This document shows positions 28,211 to 36,050 of a DNA stretch of 64,000 bases, piece by piece. Origin of the DNA: Gammaproteobacteria bacterium (GTDB taxonomy: Bacteria; Pseudomonadota; Gammaproteobacteria; UBA6429; Thiohalophilaceae); assembly GCA_016194635.1 (NCBI GenBank), contig JACQBC010000033.1, positions 62,001 to 126,000 of the forward strand, given 5' to 3'. The translations under genes were made by a program, and so were the position numbers. The number at the start of each line of letters is the position of its first letter. Position 1 is the stretch's first letter. Under the pieces are notes generated by a model that saw only the letters and a program-made list of their open reading frames with translations, was not told the origin of the DNA and did not search any database.

Positions 28211-29040
28211 ATATGTCCACACTAGAGCTTTCCTTATTGATCCCGGCGTTTATCGCCGGGTTGTTGGTATTGGCCACCCATGTGCCGTTAGGGATTCAGG
28301 TATTACAACGTGGGATCATTTTTATCGATCTCGCGATCGCGCAAATCGCCGGTCTGGGCGTGATCGTCGCGGACCTGTTGGGATTTGAACCGCGCGGCAT
28401 CGGCGTGCAATTGTCCGCGATCATCGCGGCCTTGCTGGGCAGTGCCTGGTTGAATTTCTCGGAAAAACGCTGGCCGGAAGTACAAGAAGCCTTGATCGGC
28501 GTATTGTTTGTATTGGCCGCCACCGGCAGTATTTTATTATTGGCGCATAACCCGCACGGCGGCGAAAACTTGCGGGATCTACTGGTGGGGCAAATTTTGT
28601 GGGTGACCCATGCGCAACTTGCCTACGCGGCCTTAGTCACGATTGGCATCGTGGTGGTACAACTGTGGTGGCGCGAACGGCTCGGCCGCAGCGGCTTTTA
28701 CGTCGTATTTGCCTGCGCGGTTACCTTATCGGTGCAATTGGTCGGGATCTACTTGGTGTTCGCCAGTTTGATCGTCCCCGCCATGGCGACTCGCCAGTAT
28801 TCCACAGCGACACGTAAAACCGTAGCTTATAGCATGGGTGTGCTGGCGTATGTCATGGGTTTGCTGTTGTCCACCTGGCTGGATTTGCCAACCGGCGCGG
28901 TGGTGGTATGGATGTTGGTGATTACCGGTGCTGCGGTGTTCTTTCTTGGCCCAAAGTTTCAAAGCAACGCGGGGGTTGATTATAATCCCTGGCCGGGGAT
29001 CGAAACCGTGCATGAGCGATCGCACGAACATTCGCCGTGA
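28207..29040 (+). CDS. znuB: Zinc-type ABC transporter permease
   Basis: A 277-aa integral membrane protein of the ZnuB/TroC (ABC-3) family with about eight helices. The conserved features are the GIQVLQRGIIFIDLAIAQIAGLG region and the GIYLVFASLIVPAMATR segment. The C-terminal tail is His-rich (HERSHEHSP). Translation is coupled to the binding protein (ATGA overlap). No ATPase gene follows; the next sequence is a palindromic repeat element, then a methyltransferase on the other strand. The matching ZnuC must be encoded elsewhere. Confidence 0.9.
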   Translation: MNMSTLELSLLIPAFIAGLLVLATHVPLGIQVLQRGIIFIDLAIAQIAGLGVIVADLLGFEPRGIGVQLSAIIAALLGSAWLNFSEKRWPEVQEALIGVLFVLAATGSILLLAHNPHGGENLRDLLVGQILWVTHAQLAYAALVTIGIVVVQLWWRERLGRSGFYVVFACAVTLSVQLVGIYLVFASLIVPAMATRQYSTATRKTVAYSMGVLAYVMGLLLSTWLDLPTGAVVVWMLVITGAAVFFLGPKFQSNAGVDYNPWPGIETVHERSHEHSP

Positions 29041-29059
29041 GATTTTTCTGTCGATGTGT

Positions 29060-29192
29060 TATTACGGAGTCACATGAAAAGGATACCCCCCCACCAAGAC
29101 ACGCCGTCAATACCTCCCTATAGACTCGATAGCAGCATCCCTGCGGCGGACGGCCTTGGTGGGGGGTATCCTGTCCATACGCCTCAGTAGTA
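29060..29192 (+). repeat. Palindromic element copy A (MITE-like)
   Basis: About 133 bp with long inverted-repeat arms. The left end is TTACGGAGTCACATG and the inner arms are GGATACCCCCCCACCAAG and CTTGGTGGGGGGTATCC. The core has the same order as copy D (ACACGCCGTCAATACC to GGCGGACGG). The right end supplies the last codons and the TGA stop of the methyltransferase gene at 29184. Copies B and C have the opposite direction. Confidence 0.85.
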
Positions 29193-29810
29193 GGTCGCTG
29201 GAGAAGGCGCGGTATTTTTCTTAAAAACCCAGGCACCCACCAGCGCATCGAGCAACGCGACGTAGTGTTGCTCCACCGCGAGCCCGGTATAGAGACCAGG
29301 CGCTACTGTGTTATTTTTTCGGACCATTGCCCATAAACGCAATCCATTAATTCGCCGCCGCGGTAACCCCCTGGCGATAGCCTGGTTCGCGTTGTTAAGG
29401 TTCATCCGATCCGTGGGTTCGACGATGCGCAAGTAGCCTCCTGGACGAACGCATCGCCATAAGCGGTTGAGTCCCGAAGGTTTGTCGTCTAACACGGCGA
29501 GTAATGATGCCGCCGACACCACGTCCGCGCCGTGATAAGGCAGGGCGGCGATATGCCCCACTTCAAATTCCGCCGCAGAGTGGTGGAGTTTGGCGAGACG
29601 CTGGGCGGTTTTGATCATGCGTGGGTCGGCATCGATGCCTTTAGCACGGTAACCGCGGATTGCCGCCAATCGCGTCACCAGGCCCGGCCCGCAGCCAACG
29701 TCAAGCCAGAGTTTTCCTGTTCCCGGGGGCAAAGTTTCAACTGCGCGTTGATGCAGCTCGTGGTAAAAAGGCGCGCCCTGCAGCCACGTAAATAAAAGTG
29801 ATCCAAACAT
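29184..29810 (-). CDS. Class I SAM-dependent methyltransferase
   Basis: A 208-aa protein with the Rossmann methyltransferase motifs LWLDVGCGPGLVTRLAA (motif I), AKGIDADPRMI (motif II), VVSAASLLAVLDD and a post-motif RPGGYLRIVEPTDRMN. The substrate is unknown. Its last codons (ATYY-stop) are inside the right end of palindromic element A, so the natural C-terminus may have been changed when the element inserted. Confidence 0.85.
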   Translation of the reverse strand: MFGSLLFTWLQGAPFYHELHQRAVETLPPGTGKLWLDVGCGPGLVTRLAAIRGYRAKGIDADPRMIKTAQRLAKLHHSAAEFEVGHIAALPYHGADVVSAASLLAVLDDKPSGLNRLWRCVRPGGYLRIVEPTDRMNLNNANQAIARGLPRRRINGLRLWAMVRKNNTVAPGLYTGLAVEQHYVALLDALVGAWVFKKNTAPSPATYY

Positions 29811-29876
29811 TATTTGGTCAAGCGGGGGATTATTTCGCGCGGCGGCATCATGCCCCGTTACCCCGAGGGTGGGGCC

Positions 29877-30287
29877 TCATGACGTCGACGCACCGGGACG
29901 CGCGGATTTCGGGTACGACACTAATAACAGCATAACGAAAATGACCGGCAAGAATGACGCCGTCGTTACCTGCGCGAGAGTCACCGCACCGGCCGACAGA
30001 TAATAAAGTGTGACGATCCAGTCGATGGCCTGTATAACCATCATCGCTTTGATCCAAGCCAGATTCGCCAACGGATCACGCGCTGCCAGTGCCATGCCGT
30101 AGCCAAAGCCAAGAAAGCGCGCGGCCATCATCCCGAATAACCAGTGCGTCCAGCCGGGCGCGGTGCTTAAACCGAGTAACGGCGTGGTTTGTCCCGGGAC
30201 GAGCAGAAAGGCAACTCCCAATAGCGATTGCACTGCCGCGATAAACCACAATGTGAACCGCAACAGTCTTGAATTTTGATACGCCAT
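29877..30287 (-). CDS. Four-helix membrane protein
   Basis: A 136-aa protein with four predicted helices: LWFIAAVQSLLGVAFLLVPG, a middle pair around WLFGMMAARFLGFGYGMALA and KAMMVIQAIDWIVTLYYLS, and FLPVIFVMLLLVSY. It has no recognised domain. It is divergent from an HxlR-type regulator with an operator between them, so it is likely to be the regulated target. Confidence 0.75.
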   Translation of the reverse strand: MAYQNSRLLRFTLWFIAAVQSLLGVAFLLVPGQTTPLLGLSTAPGWTHWLFGMMAARFLGFGYGMALAARDPLANLAWIKAMMVIQAIDWIVTLYYLSAGAVTLAQVTTASFLPVIFVMLLLVSYPKSARPGASTS

Positions 30288-30353
30288 AACAGACCTCTTT
30301 GATTGTGTAGGAAGGCGATTGCCAGTGTAGCCATCCCACTATAAAATGGGAAG

Positions 30354-30373
30354 TAGTTACCTTTTAGTAACTA
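30354..30373. promoter_or_regulatory. HxlR-type operator
   Basis: A perfect 7-bp inverted repeat TAGTTAC-N6-GTAACTA lies 20 bases before the GTG start of the HxlR gene at 30393 and upstream of the divergent membrane protein gene. HxlR/YodB proteins bind such TAGTAA-rich dyads. Confidence 0.65.
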
Positions 30374-30392
30374 TCGATGGAGCGCTATCGCC

Positions 30393-30719
30393 GTGAGCAT
30401 AAAAAACACCACGCCACCTTGTGACGCGCAATGTCCAGTGCGTAAAACCGCGGGCATTCTCGATGGCAAGTGGACCACGCTTATTGTTCGCGACCTGCTG
30501 CCGGGCAAACAACGCTATTCCGAGTTATTAAAGTCCCTGCAAGGGATCAGTCCGAAGATGTTGGCGGCGCGCCTGAGCTTTTTAGAGGCCCGCGGCATCA
30601 TCAGCAAAAAGATGTATCCGGTGGTGCCGCCGAAAACCGAATACCAACTCACCCCACTGGGACGCGGCCTAAGCGAGGTGATCGCGGCAATGGCGGCGTT
30701 CGGTGAAAAAATAAAATAG
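30393..30719 (+). CDS. HxlR-family winged-helix regulator
   Basis: A 108-aa protein with the HxlR signature: a Cys near the N-terminus (CDAQCPVRKTAGILDGKWTTLIVRDLL), GKQRYSELLKSLQGISPKMLAARLSFLEARGII and a wing EYQLTPLGRGL. The two N-terminal Cys (DAQCP and PPCD) may sense redox or electrophile stress, as in HxlR and YodB. It starts at GTG 30393 with GGAG upstream and probably controls itself and the divergent membrane protein. Confidence 0.9.
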   Translation: MSIKNTTPPCDAQCPVRKTAGILDGKWTTLIVRDLLPGKQRYSELLKSLQGISPKMLAARLSFLEARGIISKKMYPVVPPKTEYQLTPLGRGLSEVIAAMAAFGEKIK

Positions 30720-30831
30720 CTCCGCGCTTACAATCCACGTCGGCATGTATATGAATACATGCTAGGTACACGGTAATCGATAAAAGTCCTCGTGCCGGTC
30801 GAGGTGTTGTATCCAGCATTTAACCAACGGG

Positions 30832-30874
30832 TTGATTCCTTGGCTAGGCTTTGCTATCATTCAACCATATGGTT
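30832..30874 (+). promoter_or_regulatory. Leaderless promoter and ArsR operator
   Basis: TTGATT (30832-30837), a 17-base spacer and TATCAT (30855-30860) place the transcription start near 30867. The ArsR gene's ATG is at 30869, so the mRNA would have almost no 5' leader. A 12-bp perfect palindrome AACCATATGGTT (30863-30874) covers the transcription start and the start codon, suited to repression by the ArsR protein itself. Confidence 0.65.
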
Positions 30875-31195
30875 AAATCAGAAACGCTAAGACTCAACCG
30901 CATTTTTCAGGCCCTTTCTGACGCCACGCGCAGGGCGATCTTGCGTGACCTTGCCAAGCGGGAAAAGACGGTCGGCCAAATCGCCCAACCCTACCGAATG
31001 TCACTGGCGGCGGTGTCCAAGCACCTCAAGATCCTAGAGGCCGCGAGCTTGATTCATAAAGAAAAACGCGGCAGCTTTTATCACCTGCGGTTAAACCCGA
31101 CGGCGTTTACCAGTGTCGAGCAATGGCTGGGGTTTTATCAACAGTTTTGGGAAACGCGTCTGGATGCTTTAAAAAATTACCTCGAGCAGGAATAA
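30869..31195 (+). CDS. ArsR-family transcriptional regulator
   Basis: A 108-aa winged-helix protein: LNRIFQALSDATRRAILRDLAKREKTVGQIAQPYRMSLAAVSKHLKILEAASLIHKEKRGSFYHLRLNP. No metal-binding Cys motif (such as CxCxxC) is present. It belongs to the SdpR-like subgroup that usually precedes an AHSA1/SRPBCC gene, as here, 3 bases before. It probably represses its own leaderless operon through the palindrome over its start. Confidence 0.9.
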   Translation: MVKSETLRLNRIFQALSDATRRAILRDLAKREKTVGQIAQPYRMSLAAVSKHLKILEAASLIHKEKRGSFYHLRLNPTAFTSVEQWLGFYQQFWETRLDALKNYLEQE

Positions 31196-31197
31196 AG

Positions 31198-31653
31198 ATG
31201 AATTCCACGCCAATACACTTGCAGCTCAAGAAATTCATCCGCGCGCGACGCGAGAAAGTGTTTCAAGCCTGGACCAAACCCGAGTTTCTCAGAACGTGGA
31301 TCGCACCCGGAGCAGCTTCGAGCGTTTCCTCCCTGCGGATGGAACTAAAAGTGGGTGGGTCGTATCGCATCGAAATGCAGGGCGAGATGGGTGGCCGGGT
31401 GTTCGATGTGGTAGTTCGAGGGATTTATGAAACGATCATCCCCAATGAACTTCTCACTTTTACCTGGGCTTTTGAGGATCAAGAACGTCGCAACAGCGTC
31501 GGTGATACCCGGGTGAGCGTTGAGTTTAAGGATGTCGACGGTGGAACGGAAGTGATTCTGACGCATGCAAAATTCGCAACCACCGACAAGCGCGACGGCC
31601 ACTACCACGGCTGGGTGGATTGTTTAGAAAAACTGGCGAGAATTTGTGAGTAG
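31198..31653 (+). CDS. AHSA1/SRPBCC-domain protein
   Basis: A protein of about 151 aa with the START-like AHSA1 fold: a first strand with LKKFIRARREKVFQAWTKPEFLRTWIAP, a middle MELKVGGSYRIEMQG and a final HGWVDCLEKLARI. Members bind hydrophobic ligands; the partner is unknown. ATG 31198 lies 2 bases after the ArsR stop, so the two form an operon. Confidence 0.88.
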   Translation: MNSTPIHLQLKKFIRARREKVFQAWTKPEFLRTWIAPGAASSVSSLRMELKVGGSYRIEMQGEMGGRVFDVVVRGIYETIIPNELLTFTWAFEDQERRNSVGDTRVSVEFKDVDGGTEVILTHAKFATTDKRDGHYHGWVDCLEKLARICE

Positions 31654-31700
31654 TGATTCCGTATCAATTATAAAATTGACACTAGCAGAAAGGAGACCAG

Positions 31701-32072
31701 ATGGAACCCGCTGACAGTACGCTTTCCGTGGTCCGTACTTACCATCGCAGTTGGAGCAGTAAGAATTTCACCGAAGCGATTCGGCTGCTCGCCGCGGATA
31801 TCAAAATCGAAGTGCCTATCAACACCTACACCACGCCAGAATCCTTCGCCGAAGCCCTGACTCGTTTTGGAAGTATGGTTAATCGGGTCTTCCTGCTTGG
31901 TGAATTCGCGCGGGAAAAAGAGGCGGTGTTACTTTACGATATGGATATCGACACGCTTGGTACCTTGCGTGTGGCCGAGCATTTCAAGGTTGTTAACGGG
32001 AAAATTGTTGGGATTCGTCAGATTCATGATACTGCGGCGCTTCGTGCTGCTGGATTTATGCGGAGCGGATAA
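31701..32072 (+). CDS. NTF2-like/SnoaL-type protein
   Basis: A 123-aa protein with a cone-shaped NTF2-like pattern: VVRTYHRSWSSKNFTEAIRLLAADIKIEVPI..., then EFAREKEAVLLYDMDIDTLGTLRVAEHFKVVNGKIVGIRQIHD. It has no signal peptide. It follows the AHSA1 gene after 47 bases, with AAGGAG before its ATG, and precedes another SRPBCC gene, so the four may be one stress-linked operon. Its reaction is unknown. Confidence 0.82.
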   Translation: MEPADSTLSVVRTYHRSWSSKNFTEAIRLLAADIKIEVPINTYTTPESFAEALTRFGSMVNRVFLLGEFAREKEAVLLYDMDIDTLGTLRVAEHFKVVNGKIVGIRQIHDTAALRAAGFMRSG

Positions 32073-32085
32073 AGAGATAGAACCA

Positions 32086-32592
32086 ATGCAAAAACCTCGC
32101 GCGTCAACCACGGCAAGAAAATCCTCAGCGACGAATCCGCGTGTAATTAAAAACTCAAAAACGTCCGGCTATGCAAAACAGATCGTTTTTAATGCGCCGG
32201 ACGAACGCGTCTTTACTGCCATAACATCATTAAAAGGGTTACGTGGCTGGTGGACCAGTCTTGTGAGCGGCAAGGCTACCGCCGGAGGTGATGTGCGGTG
32301 TGAATTTGAAGGACTGGATGAATATATTATCATGCACGTTGAAGCCGCAAAACGACCTGCAACTGTGCGGTGGACCTGTGTGGTCCACACAGGTCTTCCT
32401 GAATGGAATGGTACAACGCTGTGGTTCGGACTCGTCCAGGCGACATCAAAAACCTGTAAGTTAAATTTCCAACATATCGGTCTTACTCCCGAACTTGAAT
32501 GTTTTAATGATTGTAAACTCGGATGGGATCATTTTCTTGCCAGCCTTGTCAGCTATGTTGAACAAGGCAAGGGGGCACCGTTTGGTGCGTGA
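32086..32592 (+). CDS. SRPBCC-domain protein
   Basis: A 168-aa protein. A basic N-terminal extension (about 28 residues) precedes a START-like fold beginning at AKQIVFNAPDERVFTAITSLKGLRGWWTSLVSGKA and ending at WDHFLASLVSYVEQGKGAPFG. It has two internal Cys near the C-terminus (KTCKL, LECFNDCKL). ATG 32086 is used because it follows the NTF2-like stop by 13 bases and the upstream frame overlaps that gene. Function is unknown. Confidence 0.82.
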   Translation: MQKPRASTTARKSSATNPRVIKNSKTSGYAKQIVFNAPDERVFTAITSLKGLRGWWTSLVSGKATAGGDVRCEFEGLDEYIIMHVEAAKRPATVRWTCVVHTGLPEWNGTTLWFGLVQATSKTCKLNFQHIGLTPELECFNDCKLGWDHFLASLVSYVEQGKGAPFGA

Positions 32593-32695
32593 TAGCAAAA
32601 GCTAATTTATCAAAGCGCCCTGGTTGGATAAATGGCGGGAGGCTTATAAATATAATTGTAAGATCTATGTGAAGTAAGTCGATTATGTTGGAACT

Positions 32696-32830
32696 TACTA
32701 ATGAGTCACATGGACAGGATACCCTCCCATCAAGATCGTCAGCCGCAGGGATGCTGCTGTCGAGTCTACAGGGAGATGTTGACGACGTGTCTTGGTGGGA
32801 GGGTATCCTGTCCATGTGACTCCGTAATAA
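32696..32830 (-). repeat. Palindromic element copy B (MITE-like)
   Basis: About 135 bp with ends TTACTAATGAGTCACATGG and CCATGTGACTCCGTAATAA. The inner arms are CAGGATACCCTCCCA and TGGGAGGGTATCCTG, nearly perfect. The core is the reverse of copies A and D. It lies in the gap between the SRPBCC gene and the TfoX-like gene and does not break an obvious gene. Confidence 0.87.
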
Positions 32831-32856
32831 GTCGCTTTAACAATCGAGGTAAGGTT

Positions 32857-33384
32857 ATGGGATACAACAGGACATGGCACGAGCATCACCGGATACCCCA
32901 AGGAGCGAGCCTGGCACGGCGCGCCAAATGGCATCTGCTTCACGAGCAGAAATGCGGTTGCCGACCTATACCTAAGACAATCCAGGAATATCTGCGGAAG
33001 GGCCACTCCAAAAACAAACAACAAATACCCGTGGTATCCGCGGCGGTAGAAAAATCAAGCCCTCAGCGGCGATTTCAGCGCGTTATCGTTGCATTATCCA
33101 AAAATCAAGGTGTCAGTATCAGTGGCGGTAAAGGATTTGGATCAAGCGCGCTCAAGGTGAATGGGAAGATATTTGCGATGCTATCGTCGCGCGGCGATTT
33201 TGTTGTAAAACTCTCGCGTACGCGTGTGGAGGAATTAGTGGCCTCCGGCAAGGGTGAATATTTCGACCCCGGACACAGTAGACTCATGAAACAATGGATC
33301 GTTGTAAGCGCGGAAAAGGAATCTTGGATTGTTTTTGCGAAACAGGCGTGTGGTTTCGTAAAGAAGGCTAACGCAGCTGGCTAG
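32857..33384 (+). CDS. TfoX/YjbR-like protein with extra N-terminal domain
   Basis: A protein of about 175 aa. The N-terminal 55 residues are a basic segment (GYNRTWHEHHRIPQGASLARRAKWHLLHEQKCGCRPIP) with His and two close Cys, of a type I do not recognise. The C-terminal part matches the TfoX N-terminal/YjbR fold: GKGFGSSALKVNGKIFAMLS..GDFVVKLSRTRVEELVASG, then MKQWIVV. Its stop codon shares CTAG with the convergent methyltransferase stop. ATG 32857 starts after palindromic element B. Confidence 0.78.
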   Translation: MGYNRTWHEHHRIPQGASLARRAKWHLLHEQKCGCRPIPKTIQEYLRKGHSKNKQQIPVVSAAVEKSSPQRRFQRVIVALSKNQGVSISGGKGFGSSALKVNGKIFAMLSSRGDFVVKLSRTRVEELVASGKGEYFDPGHSRLMKQWIVVSAEKESWIVFAKQACGFVKKANAAG

Positions 33385-33959
33385 CGTTTGCTGGCTATAA
33401 CCACCCCGCTTGCCCAAGACAATGGGGTAACGTAGAAATCCTGGCGTTGTTCCAGCGTCGCAATAAGATTGTCGACCTTGGCGGCGTGGCCTTCGGGCCA
33501 GTTCGGCTGCGGCAGCATATCGTCAATCACATACAGGCCCGATGGACGCAATAACTCCAGCGCCTCCTCCAGTAAGCGATATTTTCCAGACCAGGTGTCG
33601 GCGAAGATAAAATCGAATCCTTGTCCGTGTAAAGAACGCAAAAAATCATCGCTGTCGGCACACACCACGGTCAGTCGCGGGTCCTTGCCCAGGTGTTTTT
33701 TCAGAATAGCTAACAGCGATGCATCATTATCAACCGTGGTGAGGTGAGAATCTGGATCCATACCCTCCAACAACCAAGCGGTGGATAATCCGGTCCCCGA
33801 GCCCAGTTCTAGAAATCGAGCGGCCGGCTTTGAGGCTGCAAGTGTGCGCAACAGTGCGCAGGTGAGCGGCTCGGAGGCCATGGTGAAACCCGCCGTGTGA
33901 GTATCGGCCAAAATAGCCGGAATGGCGTGTGGTTCGCGCGGCGTCGAGAGATTGTTCAT
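33381..33959 (-). CDS. O-methyltransferase-like protein
   Basis: A 192-aa class I methyltransferase with motif I FLELGSGTGLSTAWLLEG, motif II TTVDNDASLLAILKKHLG, acidic ADSDDFLRSL, FDFIFADTWSGKYRLLEEALELLRPSGLYVIDDMLP and a C-terminal strand GVVIASKR. This is the pattern of the O-methyltransferase/YrrM group. Substrate unknown. The coding region converges with the TfoX-like gene and overlaps it by 4 bases. Confidence 0.85.
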   Translation of the reverse strand: MNNLSTPREPHAIPAILADTHTAGFTMASEPLTCALLRTLAASKPAARFLELGSGTGLSTAWLLEGMDPDSHLTTVDNDASLLAILKKHLGKDPRLTVVCADSDDFLRSLHGQGFDFIFADTWSGKYRLLEEALELLRPSGLYVIDDMLPQPNWPEGHAAKVDNLIATLEQRQDFYVTPLSWASGVVIASKR

Positions 33960-34012
33960 ACGTTTCTATGGATAATGGTAGTGCCGCTGAGGATAGACCG
34001 GAACAGCCATGC

Positions 34013-34417
34013 TTAGGTACTGGGGAATTCTTTATATTGCGGGAGCCCGTCCGTGATCTCATGCCACAGTGCTTTTGATCCCACAAAGATGTGGCAGCCA
34101 GGTTTGACGCCGGGATCGGTGTCGAGTGTTCCCAACGCGAAACCATAGGTGGTTTTGTTGTTTTCAAATTTGGTGATCAGGCGTGAACCGCATATGCGAC
34201 AGAACGTATGGTATTCTCCAGGACACGACAGATAGTGGGTAAGCAGATGTTCGCCGCTAAGCCAGCGAAAATCCTTGGCTTGAACAGACGCCCTGGTACG
34301 AAACGCGGCGGCGTGCGCCTTACGGCACATAGAACAATGACAGTGAAGAACCCCAGTAAGCGCACCCTGAATTTCGTACTTGATTTGGCCGCAAAGACAA
34401 CTGCCTGTGTGTATCAT
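34013..34417 (-). CDS. GFA/CENP-V family zinc protein
   Basis: A 134-aa protein with the GFA zinc-binding pattern: GSCLCGQIKYEI, HCHCSMCRKAHAAAFRTRASV and YHTFCRICGSRLITKF. Members include glutathione-dependent formaldehyde-activating enzyme relatives and bind one or two zinc ions. It has no partner in the locus. Its substrate is unknown. Confidence 0.9.
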   Translation of the reverse strand: MIHTGSCLCGQIKYEIQGALTGVLHCHCSMCRKAHAAAFRTRASVQAKDFRWLSGEHLLTHYLSCPGEYHTFCRICGSRLITKFENNKTTYGFALGTLDTDPGVKPGCHIFVGSKALWHEITDGLPQYKEFPST

Positions 34418-34543
34418 TTTTCAATTCCCGGATGTGTTCCATTTTATATAAAAAGGGCGGAAACCTTCAAGTGTCATAAGCAATTTAAAACCTTCCTCTC
34501 TCTGTGAGAAAGGGCCGGTTTAGACCTTATACCGTTATAGCAT

Positions 34544-34779
34544 TTAGGGCGTGTAATGCACGTCCAGCGTTACCCCCGGAAAAAGCCGCATACGCTTTGA
34601 TACTTAATATACCACGTCCCCGCGCTGGGATTGGCAAAACGGCAAAACTCGGCATTGCCGGTGATATAGGGCCGACAATTAAAACTGCTGCCGGTGGGTT
34701 GTGCGCCATGCCGCAGGTAGAGATCCGCGTCACCCGTACCGCCGCTTATGTTCACTATTATTGTTTCAGGCGTGATATC
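34544..34779 (-). pseudogene. Decayed bacterial pre-peptidase C-terminal (PPC) domain remnant
   Basis: On the minus strand a frame that begins inside the CDF stop region reads ETIIVNISGGTGDADLYLRHG, then SSFNCRPYITGNAEFCRFANPSAGTWYIK, the pattern of the PPC domain of secreted proteases. It continues in a second frame as KAYAAFSG and in a third as GVTLDVHYTP to a stop at 34544, so two single-base insertions (near 34603 and 34575) break it. The catalytic part of the parent protein is missing; the fragment abuts the end of the CDF gene. It is a genuine gene relic, but the exact break points are approximate. Confidence 0.75.
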
Positions 34780-35705
34780 TAGACAACCTCCGCCGGGGCT
34801 TGTTTGCAAGGATGTAGCGCGTCACCGCGCTCAAATTGCACGGTGGTGTGTTGAATTCCAAATTGCGCACGCAATTCATTGTTGATTCTGACCAGCAGCG
34901 CATCGTCAATCACCGCGTCCGGTTTAACCAAGTGCACGGTAAGCGCGATTTCCGTGGTGCTCATTGCCCAGATATGCAGATCGTGAACCGCTTCAACGCC
35001 AGGAAGACTAGCCAGGTAAGCCTCGACCTCGGCGGGATGAATAGCTACGGGTACAGCATCCAGGGCAAGGTTTAGCGATTCACGCAATAGACCCCAGGCG
35101 CTAACGCTAATAATCAGCGCAATGGCAAGGCTCACGACGGGGTCGAGCCATAACCAGCCGGTATAATAAATGGCAATCGCCGCCAACACCACGCCGAGCG
35201 AGACCGCGGCGTCGGCCGCCATGTGTAAATAGGCGCCGTGTACATTCACATCGTGTTTTTGGCCGGATCTGAACAACCACGCCGTGCCGCCGTTGATGAG
35301 AATACCTAGTGATGCAACCCAAATTACCGTGCCGCTGACCACGGGTTCGGGGTGATTAAATCTGAGAATGGCTTCCCAGGCAATGGCGGCGACTGCCACC
35401 AGCAAGACCAGTGCATTCACCAGTGCCGCCAGAACCGAGGAACGGCGCATACCGTAGGTGCGCCGCTGGGTGGGTAGTCTCCGCGTTAACACACTCGCAC
35501 CCCACGCAAGCAACAAGCCCAAGACATCGCTGAGGTTGTGACCGGCATCCGCCAATAGCGCTAGCGAATTGGCCAGCCCGCCAAAAATGACCTCGATGAC
35601 AACAAAGCTGACATTGAGCATCACACCAAGGGCAAAGGCACGATCAAAGTTCTCTGGAATAGGATGGTGGTCATGGCCGTGATCATTGCAATGGTCGTGT
35701 GTCAT
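34779..35705 (-). CDS. Cation diffusion facilitator (CzcD/DmeF-like metal exporter)
   Basis: A 308-aa CDF family protein with six helices. The N-terminus is His-rich (HDHCNDHGHDHH). The transport-site motifs are ADAGHNLSDVLG in helix 2 and HMAADAAVSLGVVL in helix 5, each giving His and Asp ligands. The C-terminal cytoplasmic domain has VEAVHDLHIWAMST. Family members exchange Zn2+, Cd2+, Co2+ or Ni2+ for protons and export the metal. The metal cannot be told from the motifs. It has no regulator beside it. Confidence 0.93.
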   Translation of the reverse strand: MTHDHCNDHGHDHHPIPENFDRAFALGVMLNVSFVVIEVIFGGLANSLALLADAGHNLSDVLGLLLAWGASVLTRRLPTQRRTYGMRRSSVLAALVNALVLLVAVAAIAWEAILRFNHPEPVVSGTVIWVASLGILINGGTAWLFRSGQKHDVNVHGAYLHMAADAAVSLGVVLAAIAIYYTGWLWLDPVVSLAIALIISVSAWGLLRESLNLALDAVPVAIHPAEVEAYLASLPGVEAVHDLHIWAMSTTEIALTVHLVKPDAVIDDALLVRINNELRAQFGIQHTTVQFERGDALHPCKQAPAEVV

Positions 35706-35913
35706 GCACTAATTTCCTTTGCGACATGCGCAACGCCAAGGTTTTGTTGCTTGATGTTCTGTTTTTCACGCCGAAGTAGATGTTTGGCACCGACACGAAA
35801 TATTGCGCTCGTGGTTTCCTGTAATTCCATATACGACTTTCATAACACATGAATTTTATGGTACTACAGTAGCACCCTATGTCAAATAGATCCGCCACGG
35901 AAGGACCGGTGAT
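35706..35913. other. Promoter region of the CDF gene, no gene
   Basis: A 208-base AT-rich gap upstream of the CDF start. It must contain that gene's promoter, but I find no clear MerR-type or Zur-type operator. The next sequence is the DUF1697 fragment. Confidence 0.4.
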
Positions 35914-36050
35914 TCACGCCAGGTTATTCTGTTCGATCATGGAAAGAAGCATACTAACGGTGTTCCAGTTCCTGGCTGTTAGCGCAACCCCCATATTTTT
36001 CTCAACCGTTGCCGCCAATTTAGAACGACCCATGCCATCGGGCGCATATA
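35914..36050 (-). pseudogene. C-terminal fragment of a DUF1697 gene cut by element C
   Basis: The minus strand reads YAPDGMGRSKLAATVEKNMGVALTARNWNTVSMLLSMIEQ and ends at TGA 35914. This matches the conserved end of DUF1697 proteins (PDG.GRSKL...TARNWNTV). The upstream side stops exactly at palindromic element C (36049), and no earlier part of the gene is found on the other side. The element's insertion or a linked deletion removed the first three-quarters of the gene. Confidence 0.82.

Noticed and set aside
28922-29248. 108-aa minus-strand frame across element A
   Set aside because: Its residues come from the palindromic repeat and the opposite strand of the permease end; no ribosome binding site.
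32701-32856. Frame open through element B leading into the TfoX-like gene
   Set aside because: The residues before ATG 32857 are translated repeat sequence that recurs in the other element copies; ATG 32857 with its own ribosome binding site is the credible start.
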